Shown here one piece after another: positions 11,144 to 23,102 of a stretch of DNA of 64,000 bases. A program made the translations under genes and the position numbers. How positions within the stretch are numbered: position 1 is the first letter of the stretch; each line of letters begins with the position of its first letter. Source of the stretch: Tenebrio molitor (Eukaryota > Arthropoda > Insecta > Coleoptera > Tenebrionidae). The stretch lies in assembly GCF_963966145.1 (NCBI RefSeq), contig NC_091053.1, positions 5,704,001-5,768,000 on the forward strand. The letters run 5' to 3'. Below the pieces are notes generated by a model. That model made no database searches, had not been told where the DNA came from, and worked only from the letters and a program-made list of their open reading frames with translations.

Positions 11144-14100
11144 AAATGTATCAAAATTGGTGGATGGTTGCAGCACCCTGTACAATGTAAATGAAAAAAT
11201 TAAAATAACTAAGACTAAAATCTTTTTGTTGATTTATTTTATATTTATCATGTGTAACAGCGATGTTTTTTATGAGCTTGGCCATATTTATGTTTATAAT
11301 ATCCACATTACATCACAGCAAAAATATTTTGTTAAAAAATACTAAATTTAAAACAGCCACGATTATTTACTTCGACGAGCTTTATGGAGCAACTGAAAAA
11401 ATATGTCTGCTGAAATTTCTTAACCGTCTAATAATTTCAGCTTACAACGTCTCGAGGTGAGTTTATTGGAACAACTGCAACAGCAAAAACTTTCGAAAAT
11501 ATATGGGTCTTAAGCTAAACCTCCACCAACAATTTTTGAAGTATTACCCGGTGGGCTTAAGAATCTTAAAACAAATAAATTACAAAAATAAATAAAAAAT
11601 ACAATTTTTGAAACCCTGAACCGTCTGTGAATTAGATTTATTTATTTATCTTTGCGTAAATTAGTAGCTTTAGTTATTTCCCTACTTTATTGTTTTTAGA
11701 AACCAATTCATATCGTAAGAATCGGGACACATATAATAATGAGTCATGAGCCACCGCGAGACGTTGAGGCCTACCTGGAATGTTCGCGACAAGGACGGCG
11801 TCGGAATATAAAACAGTAATTAATTAACAAGAGTTAATGCAAGGATTAGAAACAACTAAGCAAAAAGCACCTCAATTCCAATATTTTAATTAATATTGAT
11901 CCTATTTTTTTTCGTGTTTCAAGTGCTTCTAATAAGGTGAGATCCAAGATCAACAGTTCAGAAGAGAAAACATTTTTTTTATGAATAACAGACAACTATA
12001 CTCTGTTTCTGAGCCCGATGCCGCTAAGCCATAAAACGACTGAAGCGCTGACAGGTTCCAGTGCGTCCAAAACATTTCATGAATACTTCATTATAAGCAG
12101 CCTAGGCCATTCTACTGGTATTAAAATGTTACAATTAAACTTTTTGGACTTTCTGCTATAGAGTATGTACCATATGGCATCTTCCAAAAATCATATTTTC
12201 TCACTCAATTTTCAGAAGAGGAAGGTCACTTTGTTAACGTGAGCCGAGCCCAAGTATCTTCCCGACAAAAGAAATTTGCATGTGCGTGTGTTAAACGGTA
12301 ATTATTATTGATTTATGACAACCGGCATCGAACTCAGAAATGGAGTATATCAAAAGAGAAGAATTTGTTTAAAATTTTTTGTAAGAGATTATCACTTGAA
12401 TAAATATTTTTCCGGTGCGATTGTTGCTCTTTTTGTTTATATTTTGAGAAGGTATCGACATCTAGGGCCATCTATTGTTTTCTTTGGACCATCTCGGCCG
12501 TTAGATTAGCGCCTTCCTGCAGCTCCCCACGAAGAATACGGATTTGCGAATGGCGGCCGAGAGTCGGGCTAAACCGAATCAAAGCCTCGAGTTGAATCGT
12601 TTTAATTTTCCTTTACATTTCTCTTTATTCCTTTAGTCGGAACAAGAATTAAGTTTGGCTTTTGTAAATTAAAACAGCAGCTCAGAGTAGTGCGGGAAGG
12701 CTGCAGTGGTTTTTAGTCTAATTAATTCTGCTTATAAATTCCGATTCCGGAGCCGCCCCCCGGATTCCCCGGCCCTTTCCGCCCGTTATTGCTCGCTCGG
12801 CCGGTGTGTGCTTGATAAATTCACTTTTCCGCGCTTAAAAACATTAAAGCAAAGACGATTGAAGTTATGAAAGCTCAGAAATTAAATCTAGTATAGCCGG
12901 ACGAGCCGGGCCCAGATTATTGTAAATACACTCGGAATAATTTGATTACGTACGAATAACTCGCGCTTAATGCCAGGCGGGCGATTCAATTAACGAGGGG
13001 CGCACCTAGGCCCCCGCTCGCGCCGCCTACGACGAACGCGAGTGGGAAGCAGTGATTGCCGGCGGAGGTGGCCAAGAACGGGAAGCGCTCAATCAGCGCA
13101 CCTAGACAGGACGTACCACGCGTTCCGCCGGACACCTTGCCGACCCCGACTCACACCAATTGACCGACCGACCTTCCGGCGCAATCTACGAGCGCCGTCG
13201 GACCAATTCGCAGCGGCCCATAAATCCCGACTCGCCGCCGCCGAACATGCCGAGGAAATGTAACGACGGTCTTCTTGGGTGGAAATTAAACGGCCGAGGA
13301 ATTCGCTGCCAGCAGGGCTCTAATTTCCTTATGCGCTGGACCTTAGTCCTAGCTCGAATTCTTGAAGGTGCTCCCCGTCCGCAAAGATTACACACCCTCT
13401 CACCGAGATGCAGATTAATGTGCATTCATCCGCAGAAGAAATGGTTGCGGCGCGGCACTATCTCACCGCTCCCCAAGCAATGTCCACTGCCCATTACGAC
13501 CGACTCGGCAATGATGCTCCTAATAGGCGGAAAATGGGCCTCCGTCGCGATGCCTTTGAATATTCCGGCGTTATTGAAATAATTTTACCAAGTTGTTACT
13601 TCACCCGATTTAATTAAATTCTGATTGGCTCCGGGGGCGGCTCCCTGCCCTTTTTCCAACACAAAACCGATCCAACACATCACCAACTGCTTCAATTAGA
13701 TCTCTAAATCGCAATTACAAGAAGTGTGACGCAAGGTGCTACATGCGGTCCTCTCTTATTCCTGTATTTCTTTCTAATTGTCCTTGTAATCGCGCAAAAG
13801 TGACACAGACAGTTGTTTTGAATTAGTTGGAATTTGGTGTGAGTGTGAAGTTTGTTTTTCGCGCGGCGGGGGGCGGCGGCGTCAATACTAGATCGTTTTT
13901 TTTTTATTGTGTACTGGATTTGTTTAAGTAAACAACATCGTAGCCAGGCTCATTATCTATAAAAGCGAGCGGAACCTCGTCCGGTCCGAGTAAAAAAAAT
14001 TAGTGTCCATCAAAGGGGGGCGCTTCGATACTCGATATTTATAAGGCACCATCCATGCCAACAATAAAAGCGATTCGGTAAAAGAGAGGAGTCGGTTTTA

Positions 14101-14700
14101 AGATGCGATCCCCCATTCTATCGGGCCGGGTACTAAACATCCGCCATCCGGAGACAATCCGCCAACCTTTTATATGTAAAACGAAACTGATATGTTTATG
14201 GTGGATTATAAAACTCCATGACTTGTAAAAATCGTGAGTGACAACCGCCGGAACATGTCGTCGAAAGGAAATGAAAACAGGAACACGAGTGCGTACGAGC
14301 GTCACCAAGGGGGGCGAATGGAAATAAATGAAGCCTAAAGAGAAAATGATGATGATCTGGATGCGGCTCGTGCTTTATGCGGAGGTGAATATGATAAATG
14401 TACAAAGTAGAATGACATCATTTACCCGGGAGAAATCACTCACCTACGATTTTCGACGATGAAAAATGGACCCGACGTTCCGCGGGGTGGACGGCAGGTG
14501 GAGGCTTCTCCCCGTTTTCCAACGACAAAAAAAAACAACAAATTCACCGCAAAATCTAAATTTAATCAATGCTCCTCCGATTCGCAAACAGAAACAACAA
14601 GACAAATGCCTCGTCCGAATAAAACAAGTCAACGCATACCCCTCAGTGCTCGAACAAGCGTTTTTATTACGTTCCTTGATGTATTTTCGAACGAAGGATC
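11144..14700. other. Non-coding stretch, no gene recognised
   Basis: AT-rich from 11144 to 12500, then moderately GC-rich, apparently single-copy DNA. Open frames at 13042-13263, 13160-13582 and 14459-14930 overlap one another in different frames and contain no recognisable domain. CCATAAA/TTTATGG occurs at 11381, 12029, 13218 and 14195. Confidence 0.45.
13958..13965 (+). promoter_or_regulatory. TATA-box candidate
   Basis: TATAAAAG is followed by GC-rich sequence and CCGGTCCGAGTA about 30 bp downstream, the spacing of an insect core promoter. A CG-rich patch (13858-13881) lies about 80 bp upstream. No coding exon follows within 1 kb, so this may be a chance match or the promoter of a non-coding or far-spliced transcript. 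Confidence 0.2.
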
Positions 14701-14717
14701 ATTCAAATTACGTCCGC

Positions 14718-15195
14718 TCTGACACACGGACGTTTTCTGACGTCCGTCACGAGTCACGACGTTTTCTGACGTCCGTCACGACGTTTTCACCGTTTCTGTC
14801 GTCCGTCACGACGTTTTTGACGTCTGTCACAACGTACATGTTAACGTCCGTTGTCGAGCTACATTGTATATTAGCGATATCACGCAATAAACGTGCGTCG
14901 AAAACGACGCACGTTAGAACGGAGCGTTAGAGCGTCGTCACGCCCTGACACACGGACGTTTTCTGACGTCCGTCACGAGTCACGACGTTTTCTGACGTCC
15001 GTCACGACGTTTTCACCGTTTCTGACGTCCGTCACTACGTTTTCTGATGTCCGTCACGAAGTTTTCTGACGTCCGTCACGACTTTTTCTGACGTCCGTCA
15101 CGACGTTTCCTGACGTCCGTCACAACGTTTTCTGACGTCCGTCACGACTTTTTCTGACGTCCGTCACGACGTTTCCTGACGTCCGTCACAACGTA
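14718..15195. repeat. CpG-rich 22-bp minisatellite in two blocks
   Basis: The unit is about 22 bp, ACGTTTTCTGACGTCCGTCA plus CG. It is repeated about four times in block 1 (14718-14835) and about ten times in block 2 (14944-15195). Both blocks open with CTGACACACGGACG and close with a non-repeated module, TTAACGTCCGTTGTCGAGCT onward, so a composite of array plus module was duplicated and the second array then expanded or the first contracted. The CpG density is far above the surroundings. Confidence 0.9.
14890..14915. repeat. Perfect 11-bp-stem palindrome after minisatellite block 1
   Basis: AACGTGCGTCG, loop AAAA, then CGACGCACGTT. The counterpart in the second module (15249-15274) keeps the outer nine base pairs but has the loop TGTTTTCG. 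It could be the turning point of a foldback transposon to which the minisatellite belongs. Confidence 0.85.
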
Positions 15196-15299
15196 CATCT
15201 TAACGTCCGTTGTCGAGCTACATTGTATATTAGAGACATCACGCAATAAACGTGCGTTGTTTTCGACGCACGTTAGAACGTCGTTACGCTACAACGGAC

Positions 15300-18110
15300 G
15301 TCAAGAAATGTCAACGCATCGACCAGAAGTTCGTGTTTTTTTCCCAAATGTCGAGGATACGTCTGTTGTACGTCCGTTCGAAAACACGCGCGTCTCCCGC
15401 ACGTAAGAAAAACGTTCCTACGACAGGAATCTCTCTCGCGAGCGTAATTCTGGCCATAAAGGATTTTGATCCCATTCCGCGGTCCGAATTAAGCTACAGT
15501 GGATAACACCGGTACTTCATCTTGAATACAAATCGGCGTAAAAGGTGCCACTCCATTAATTTGACAGAGTTAAAAGTTGCGGAGGGTTAGAGCGCTTAAA
15601 AAGTTCGCAACCCCATGTAGGTCCCCATGTAAGTGCCATAAATATCGCGGACTTATCTCGATTTACGCTCATAATCAGCTCGAGAAAAGTGGTCGCTTTA
15701 AAACGTAGTTCCCGGATTAGGGTGGTTTTTCTCAGTTCGTATATCATGTTTAAGGTGCAAGAATTAGAGCGGGGCCGCTTAAGGGAGGCGCATCCCGCCG
15801 TCCGAATGCACAATTTAATTACATCCCCTAAGTCAATGGCTGACCAGTAGGTATTAAGGGAAACTATTCGGCATCTTCGGCCTGTTTGAAGAGGAAGTTG
15901 TGCATCTCTGAACTAACATTTAAACTTGTCGGGAAGAGTTAGTCCTTGCAGGATTCAGTGGATGCGCCTTTGACTAGGTACCGAGATAACGTTTAATTAT
16001 TATATTGCTTCGGTCTCGATCCGGCGAATTAATCTGATTGCTCCGTTGGAACTCTTCCCTCACACCATAGATGTTGATTGTTTTCGCTTTGCAGGAAATC
16101 TTGCGTGGCGATAATTCTGGACACTTAAACCGGTTTTCGTCGACTTCAAAACCGGTCCCCCCACTTTATTTTGAAGCTCCCTCAAGGCCAGACTTCTTTG
16201 GCCGTCTGATCGGCATAAATAAGGGTTAATTCTGGTCAATTTGAATCATCCCGAGTCTAGCCTGGACGCAGCGATTGCCAATAACCGTCTCCGGGGTTGT
16301 ATCGCGAAGTAGGCGTCCTGGTAAAATTAGTGTAGCTGTGTCAGACTGGCAATTCAGTTTCTGGAATATGGCGCAATAAATTAGGGAACACATACGGGGG
16401 CAAGCTCTCGACTAGTGCCTCCAGTTTGCGTATGCATGAGGCCCCTCCAGACGGGGTGAACAGGCGACGGCCCAGCATTAGCCCTGACAAACGGTTATGT
16501 ATTTGGTTGCAATCCAGAGACTATAACCTTATGTTTCATAGCTCGACTTGGCAAATGTCGGATGGCTCGAAAAATCACAAACGCGATCCATAAACAATAT
16601 AAATGGGCGCGGGACGGCCGGATCCTTGCGTGATGTGTCCGGGAGAGCTCGTCCTGTGGCGATTTGGGCGCAGAAGATAAACACCACCAGATATTGAGAC
16701 GTCAAGTCTCCAGCAGCACCGGAGTCCGCAACCTCGCGCCGCCCCTCCACCATTTTTTGCGCGATAAATTTTAATTGCGCCCCAGCAGCGTGGAGCATCT
16801 TGCGGTCAGTAAGTAAATGGGGCGCAACATAAAGTCGAAAGAAGGCGAGTCGAGTAATGCAATTTGTCGACGGAAGGAGCGGACGAGGAAGGTTCGCTTA
16901 TTTTATAAAGGAGTCCGGGTCTGGCGACCTGCGACTTGGCAAAGTCCATACGGCGCTCCATCACTGCCCGTTTAGCTGCCGGGATACATTTGCACCACAT
17001 CCAGCCAACCGGCCTGGATCATGCCGGTTTAATGCACCACTGGCCACAAGGTAGATTATTTGCACGCACGGAAAAACGCGACAAAGCCCGGGGTGAACTA
17101 TGTGCCAGAATGGAACGTGCGTTACGCATAATTTAGCCATCGTCGACGGCTTCGGCCCGCGACTTTAATTAAATCCATCAGGGCTTGTTTACCGGACGAA
17201 AACAGAGGGCGAGGGGACGAGGAGCGACGTTCAAATGTCGGAATCGAAGGGGTCACACCTTACGAACTCGCAAATCAAAGCCAACAAGCAAACTGATTCC
17301 AGACTTCGGAACAAATCGCTCAAAGGAAGAAAGCTTCCAAGGACGATTCCTTTTCCATAAATATTACAAAAAGGTGCCACCAGATTTATCAATCATCAGG
17401 ATATTTCAAGATATGTCAAGGGAATACGCTTTCTTGGCGGCCACCCATCCAAATATTGACCGCACCCTGCGTTGCTTCACCTGACGAATCTTGTGTATTT
17501 TTTTCTTCTCGGGCGATTGACCACCGACTCGGCACAAGTTCCTCCGCAGGACAGCCTCGAAATCCTCGCATAAATCCAAAGCTGCCCCGTCCGCGCTTCG
17601 TGGTAAAAACGCGTCCAATAAGTAATCCGAATTGGGGGTTTGCACGTATTGAAAAGGAGACAGTTTCCATATCGGTGAGATTACGGAAGTGCGCTGCAGA
17701 TGCAAGTGGTTTATATGTGGAGTATTATGGGGCGATTTAAGGCGAGGCGATCCGGCGAGGGAGGGGACCGATGAAAGGAGTTTTGCATGTATCTAGATGG
17801 AAGCCCAAGTTGGAGGGTCAACCGCATAAACTTCCGAAGCTGGCCAGGAGTTGCTCACCGAAGGCATTTCGCCGGCGTTCTATAGTTCGAGTTGGAACTC
17901 GGTGAACTCGCCGTCTTGCAAGTAGTGCCTCGGGCAACTGCGATCAACTATGTTAAACATTTTATTAAACATCCACAATCTTCAGGTTAACTTGGGGAAT
18001 TGATGGCGTTCTAATGGCGACGTTAATGGCCCCCGCACTCGGATAACTCCGACCGGAAACGGACCACGGATTTTTCACGATTTTTACAAAACACAAAACG
18101 TTGTTTTTGT
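15300..18110. other. Non-coding stretch, no gene recognised
   Basis: Apparently single-copy DNA. Open frames at 16529-16798 (minus), 16857-17136 (plus) and 17185-17740 (both strands) overlap without a recognisable domain. CCATAAA occurs at 15454, 15636, 16588 and 17355. Confidence 0.45.
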
Positions 18111-18241
18111 TAAAGTGAACACTTCTTTAGGTGCACCACCTACACAGTGAATTAGTTTCATGCGACACGCTAAAATCGTTCGCAACACGCTGAAATCGTT
18201 CGCAACACGCTAAAATCGTTCGCAACATGCTAAAATCGTTC
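18111..18241 (+). mobile_element. 20-bp-repeat MITE/Helentron-like element, copy 2
   Basis: Starts with the hairpin AAGTGAACACTT, then CTTTAGGTGCACCACC, a spacer with TTTCATGCG, and four tandem 20-bp units of the form ACACGCTAAAATCGTTCGCA. The CTCGGG end is missing and the copy runs into a poly-T tract. Same family as 11064, 33724 and 59961. Confidence 0.75.
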
Positions 18242-18375
18242 TTTTTTTCTTTTTTCTTTTTGGAAAATTTACATTGGCAGATAGAGCTGTGGGATGTTCT
18301 TGGAGGTATTTGCAAAGTGTTGTATTTTTGATTTGTGGTGGTGGGGGTAATGCGTGATGAGGGTCCCGCAGTGAT

Positions 18376-18948
18376 CTAGCATATCAGCGTTAGCCGAATG
18401 TCCCGAGGCGAGGATAATACATTACAATTCCCAACAATCCGAAGATGTTTGAATTTAATAGCAACATAGATCATGAGCGCGAAGTTCACGTAACAAAGTG
18501 TAAGTTGGGTCGGATATGAGGCGGAATGGATGTTGCGGCGACCGCAGAGCTCTCGGGAGAAGACTCCAACACGGCCCAAGAATTCCTCCTGCAGCAATAT
18601 TAGGCCCGGCCGTAAACTTGCCACTTCTTGCCGGACCAGAGCCGCACTCGGCTCGATTTTTCCCACCCCGGCGACCCACTTCGTCTGTTGATTTATCCTC
18701 CGACACGGAATCCGGAAATAGGCGACGTGTGCCAGAAGACGTGCTGCGAGCTCGAGGAACCGCCGCGACGTACTTTCAAAATACATAAAGATGAAACAAT
18801 GCGATATGTGTAACTGAGTCCGCACGTTATCGGCCCATTTGTCTCGCTTCCTCCGTGGAGGCGCTCTGCAGGTTTCCGGAGGGTTTCTTGTCGACGCCTG
18901 AGACTGCTTGTAATGGTTTTGCGAGTCGTCTAGATTGGACGCTGCCAC
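18376..18948 (-). CDS. Unrecognised 190-codon open frame (doubtful)
   Basis: This is one of the longest ATG-initiated frames in the window. The product is basic, with no signal peptide, membrane segment or domain that I recognise; two cysteines lie near residues 102 and 133. Shorter frames on the opposite strand overlap it, and the region is GC-rich, which lengthens chance frames. In 64 kb on two strands a frame of this length can be expected about once by chance. No splice borders or promoter support it. It is kept only because of its length. Confidence 0.12.
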   Translation of the reverse strand: MAASNLDDSQNHYKQSQASTRNPPETCRAPPRRKRDKWADNVRTQLHISHCFIFMYFESTSRRFLELAARLLAHVAYFRIPCRRINQQTKWVAGVGKIEPSAALVRQEVASLRPGLILLQEEFLGRVGVFSRELCGRRNIHSASYPTQLTLCYVNFALMIYVAIKFKHLRIVGNCNVLSSPRDIRLTLIC

Positions 18949-19317
18949 ACATTATCCCTCATCCGATGACCGACGTTATTTATGGACGGACCGGGCCATA
19001 AACCTAATTAGATCATACTCAAAATTCATTAGCCTAATCGCGAAGTTGAGACGTATTTTAATTCATCAACAAAAAACTGATAACACGATCTGTGAGCCTC
19101 ACATGGGAGACGGGATAATCATGTTTTTAGAACGACCTTTTAGACTAATTGCAACGGCGCTCAGGAAACTACACCAACAAGGCAACTCTGCAGATCTATC
19201 AGCAACATCAAAAACATTTACCGCCAAAACAACAACACACTTGTTAAATAAACCTAGAACATATTTCAAAATTGCTTTTGTCCAAAACATTCTTCAAAAA
19301 CTTCAAAATTCTTCGAT
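18949..19317. other. Unique DNA before the satellite
   Basis: An open frame on the plus strand (18935-19327) spans this stretch and ends as the satellite begins. It has no recognisable domain. TTTATGG (18979) and CCATAAA (18996) sit close together. Confidence 0.35.
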
Positions 19318-19424
19318 GCTGTGCTAGAATCGTAAAAAATTCAAAATTAAAAGCCTTGGGCTTCACGAGAACAAATAAGTGGACATGTTACATACATTTT
19401 TTTGCATATTGTATTGAAAGTGGC

Positions 19425-19502
19425 ACCTTTTTAAACGCAAAATCGTAGTGAAAGTAGCACTTTTTTACACGAAAAATCGTAGTGAAAGTAGTACTTTTTT
19501 GC
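19425..19502. repeat. 34-bp triplicate inside the first satellite unit
   Basis: Units start TGAAAGTGGCACC, TGAAAGTAGCAC and TGAAAGTAGTAC, and each full unit ends AAAATCGTAG. There are two full 34-bp units and a partial third. They occur at the diverged edge of the array. Confidence 0.8.
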
Positions 19503-21503
19503 ATAATTTTATTCCATCGTCTTGGAGATGATTGTCAAAGTATACCTATTTTTTTTTTTTAATTTTTCATAAATCCTTTTATTTGCTGCAAATTCATTAA
19601 AAAAAGTATGACTTTCATAACAAGCAGTACAAATAACAATTTTTTCACTCGCAATTTTAAAATTGGCAAAAAGTTCTCTAGGAACTTTCGTGAATCTCTC
19701 AAATGATTTTTAAAAATATTTCATTGTGCTCTGTAATTTTTCAACTCTGGGCTATTGCAGTGTTAATATAGAACCGTAAAAAAATTGAAATTTATAGTTT
19801 TTTGGTTTTTGGGCCCATGAGAGGAAATAAGTGGACATGTTAAATTCATTTTTTCATTCACCTGACTAAACTTTTAAATTGGGAAAAAATTCTCCAAGAA
19901 CTTTTGCAAATCGATCAAATAATTTTTCAAAAATGTTTCTTTGCGTTCTGCAGCTCTAGCAATTTTTTTAGCTCTGGAACCATTGCAGTGCTAATCTAGA
20001 ACCATAAAAAAAATAAAAACGAATAGTTTTTTTGGTTATTTGCTCCACGAGAACAAATAAGTGGACATGTTAAATAATTTTTTTTTTCGACGAAGTTTTT
20101 AAATTGTTAAAAAATTCTCCTTGAATTTTTGTGAATCGGTCAAATGATTTTCAAAAATATTCGTTGCGCTCTGCAATTCTCTTAACAATTTTTCAACTCT
20201 GGGGCCATTGCAGTGCTAATCTAGAACAATAAAAAATTAAAATTTATAATTTTTTGGTTTTTGGGCCCCATGAGAAGAAATAAGTGGCCATGTTAAATAC
20301 ATTTTTTCTTTCACTTGACCAAATTTTAAAATTGGAAAAAAATTCTCCAAGAACTTTTGCAAATCGATCAAATAATTTTTCAAAAATGTTTCTTTGCGTT
20401 CTGCAACTCTAGCATTTTTTTTTAGCTCTGGGACCATTGCAGTGCTAATCTAGAACCGTAAAAAAAATAAAAATGAATAGTTTTTTTGGTTTTTCGCTCC
20501 ACGATAACAAATAAGTGGACATGTTAAATACATTTTTTTCTCTTGACGAAATTTTTAAATTGGCAAAAAATTCTCCAGACTTTTGTGAATCGATCAAATG
20601 ATTTTCAAAAATATTCATTGCGCTCTGCAATTCTCCTAACAATTTTTCAACTCTGGGACATGCTAATCTAGAGCCATAAAAAATTAAAATTTATAATTTT
20701 TTGGTTTTTGGGCCCCATGAGAAAAAATAAGCGGCCATGTTGAATACATTTTTTTCTTTCACTTGACTAAATTTTAAAATTGGCCAAAAATTCTACAAGA
20801 ATTCTTGCAAATCGATCAAATAATTTTTCAAAAATGTTTCTTTGCGTTCTGCAACTCTAGCAATTTTTTTTAGCTCTGGGACCATTGCAGTGCTAATCTA
20901 GAACCGTAAAAAAAATAAAAATTTACAGTTTTTTGGTTTTTCGCTCCACGAGAATAAATAAGTGGACATGTTAAATACATTTTTTTCTCTTGACGAAATT
21001 TTTAAATAGTCAAAAAATTCTCCAAGAACTTTTGTGAATCGAACAAATGATTTTCAAAAATATTCATTGTGCTCTACAATTCTCTTAACAATTTTTCAAC
21101 TCTGGGGCCATTGCAGTGCTAATCTAGAACCATAAAACATTTAAATTTATAATTTTTTGGTTTTTGGGCCCCATGAGAAGAAATAAGTGGCCATGTTAAA
21201 TAAATTTTTTTCTTTCACTTGATACAATTTTTAAATTGGCAAAAAATTCTCCAAGAACTTTTGCAAATCGATCCAATAATTTTTGAAAAATGTTTCTTTG
21301 CGTTCTGCAATTTTCTATCAATTTTTTAGCCCTGGGACCATTGTGTGCTAATTCAGAACAGCAAAAAAAAATTAAGATGGATAGTTTTTTGTTTTTTGGC
21401 TATACAAGAACAAATTAGTGGACATATTATACAATTTGAAAATTTTAAAATGGCGGAAATTCTTCAAGAATGTTGGTGAATCGATCAAATGATTTTAAAA
21501 AAT

Positions 21504-21671
21504 GTAGGTATTTTATTAATTAATAACATAATTACATAATACAAAAATTTCCGATAATATTGCGGAATCTGGAAAAGTGCCCCGAATGCTTGCAGCGTTT
21601 CCACGTTGAATGGCAAGGGAAATCCTCTCGAAAAGGAATTTCTTTGATTTTGAATCGCCTGATTCCGCGAT
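21504..21671. mobile_element. 168-bp insertion in a satellite unit with 7-bp target duplication
   Basis: The satellite phase breaks after GATTTTAAAAAAT and resumes at AAAAAATAATATTTCATTGC. The copies of AAAAAAT at 21497-21503 and 21672-21678 look like a target-site duplication. The insert has an AT-rich left end and a unique right part (CGGAATCTGG..., TTGCAGCGTTTCC). A 5'-truncated retroelement on the minus strand would fit. Family unknown. Confidence 0.6.
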
Positions 21672-21975
21672 AAAAAATAATATTTCATTGCGGTCTGCAA
21701 TTCTCTAACAATTTTTTAACTCTGGAATTATTGCAGTGCTAATCGAGAACCGTAAAAAATTAAAATGTATAGTTTTTTGTTTTTTGGCCCCATGAGAAGA
21801 AATACGTGTAAGTGGACATGTTAAATACATTTTTTCTTTCATTTGACGAAATTTTAAAATTGGCCAAAACATTCTCCAAGAATTTTTGAAAATTGTTCAA
21901 ATTATTTTTCATAAAATATTTCTTTGCAATTCTCTACTCTTGGACCATTAAAAATTGAAAATGAAAAGTGCCTGG

Positions 21976-22551
21976 TTTTGAATGGGAATCAAGGAGCAGC
22001 TGATAACAAAAAATTGTTTGTGCGTCCTGTTTGGAGTTTAGCTCTTGTGCTAAGTACAATTTGGAGAAAAGTTATGGTTTAAGCGATTTTAATAAATAAT
22101 TCGGCAAGTGCTGAGTTGATGTATGTTTACGGGTCTCTCGGAAGTGTTCTAGATTTGATCAGTCTGACAACAAAGTTGGGAAAATGCTCGCGAAAAGTGT
22201 AACACCTTACTATAAAAGCTGTTGCTAAAAATATACTTGGAAAACTTCAGTTTGTAGTTGTAAAAGTTCTTAATGTCGAGAGATAAATCTTTTCGGATTT
22301 TAGTGTTTGTTGTCGCTTCTCGATGGGGGACTTGTGGATGCAATAGATAAATATTAGAAAAATGTCGAAAATGGTGAAAGTGTTTTAAATGGCATTAAAG
22401 GAAAGTTTGACCGAGATTTCATCTGGAGACGGCGATTTATCGACCTCTGGAGTAAATCAAGAGTGAATCTGTCCGGGCGAGTTCTTTTTCAATTAGAAAG
22501 CTGACAAAAGCTGATCCAAATGAAAGCTTAAAAATATTTTTTACTAATTGC
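21976..22551. other. Non-coding stretch after the satellite
   Basis: AT-rich and apparently not part of the array. No gene or repeat was recognised. Confidence 0.4.
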
Positions 22552-22725
22552 AGTGGAGTCGCTCAAGACTCCGTTCTAAGACCAATGTACAAATGACGTC
22601 TTAGAAAGAGATACACAAGAGAAAAAATTAACTAAAAAGAGCAAGTCAATGAAAATTACAAGTAGTAATGCGTGGAGTACCTCAGGGGTTACTTCCGAGA
22701 TTTAAACTCGATGTACAAATTGTAT
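22552..22725 (+). pseudogene. Two RT 'VPQG' motif scraps
   Basis: At 22552 the frame reads SGVAQDSVLRPMYK then stop, and at 22681 it reads RGVPQGLLPRF. Both match the LINE reverse transcriptase block SGVPQGSVLGPLLF that precedes the catalytic YADD box. They lie 129 bp apart in the same orientation, so they may be two copies of one short repeat. No other RT motif surrounds them. Confidence 0.45.
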
Positions 22726-22741
22726 TCTCAAATTAAAATTT

Positions 22742-23102
22742 AGTACAGGTCTTGGATTTTCTCATGGGCTATGAGTCATAACTGCGGAAACGACACGTTA
22801 GTGTCGTCTCTCTCTCGTCTATTTGCATGTAAAATAGTCTTTGCTCACTGAAAATAGTGAGCAAAGATGGCAATTGAATCACTAGTGAGGAAAAAATATT
22901 TTCTCACTAGTGAGCAAAGTGAATGTTTTGCGAGTTTGTCGATAGAGGGCTCCAAGTATGATGTACTGAAAGTTGTTTTAATCTGTTTTTAAAATACTTT
23001 CTGAATATTAAAAACTGAAGTTTTTATTTATTGGTTTATCGCTCCGCCTTCGCGGAGAAATTTCCAAGGTCACAGCCCACAACAGAATCCAATTGTTCTA
23101 GT
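22742..23102 (+). mobile_element. TIR MITE, copy 1 of 6, with hairpin insertion
   Basis: The left end is AGGTCTTGGATTTTCTCATG followed by GGCTATGAGTCATA. The right end has TTTATCGCTCCGCCTTCGCG and CCAAGGTCACAGCCCA. Between them lies extra sequence with two perfect hairpins: CTTTGCTCACT/AGTGAGCAAAG (22839-22866) and TCACTAGTGAG/CTCACTAGTGA (22879-22913). The latter resemble the hairpin motif found in bulk at 55.6-56.6 and 61.3-62.3 kb. Confidence 0.75.

Larger units (their letters stand above)
19318..21975. repeat. Satellite array, about 227-bp units alternating A/B (dimer about 455 bp)
   Basis: The landmark AAGTGGACATGTTAAAT (with variants) recurs near 19377, 19829, 20056, 20283, 20512, 20729, 20959, 21187, 21415 and 21810, a spacing close to 227 bp except where noted. 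Units alternate: A-type carry GGGCCCATGAG..., CAAATCGATCAAATAATTTT and TTCTTTGCGTTCTGCA. B-type carry CGCTCCACGAGAA..., GAATCGATCAAATGATTTTC and CATTGCGCTCTGCAATTCTC. About eleven units are present. The first two and the last are diverged. Frames inside are by-products of the repeat. Confidence 0.9.

Noticed and set aside
20237..21700. Short frames within the satellite
   Set aside because: They recur with the repeat period and have no independent support.
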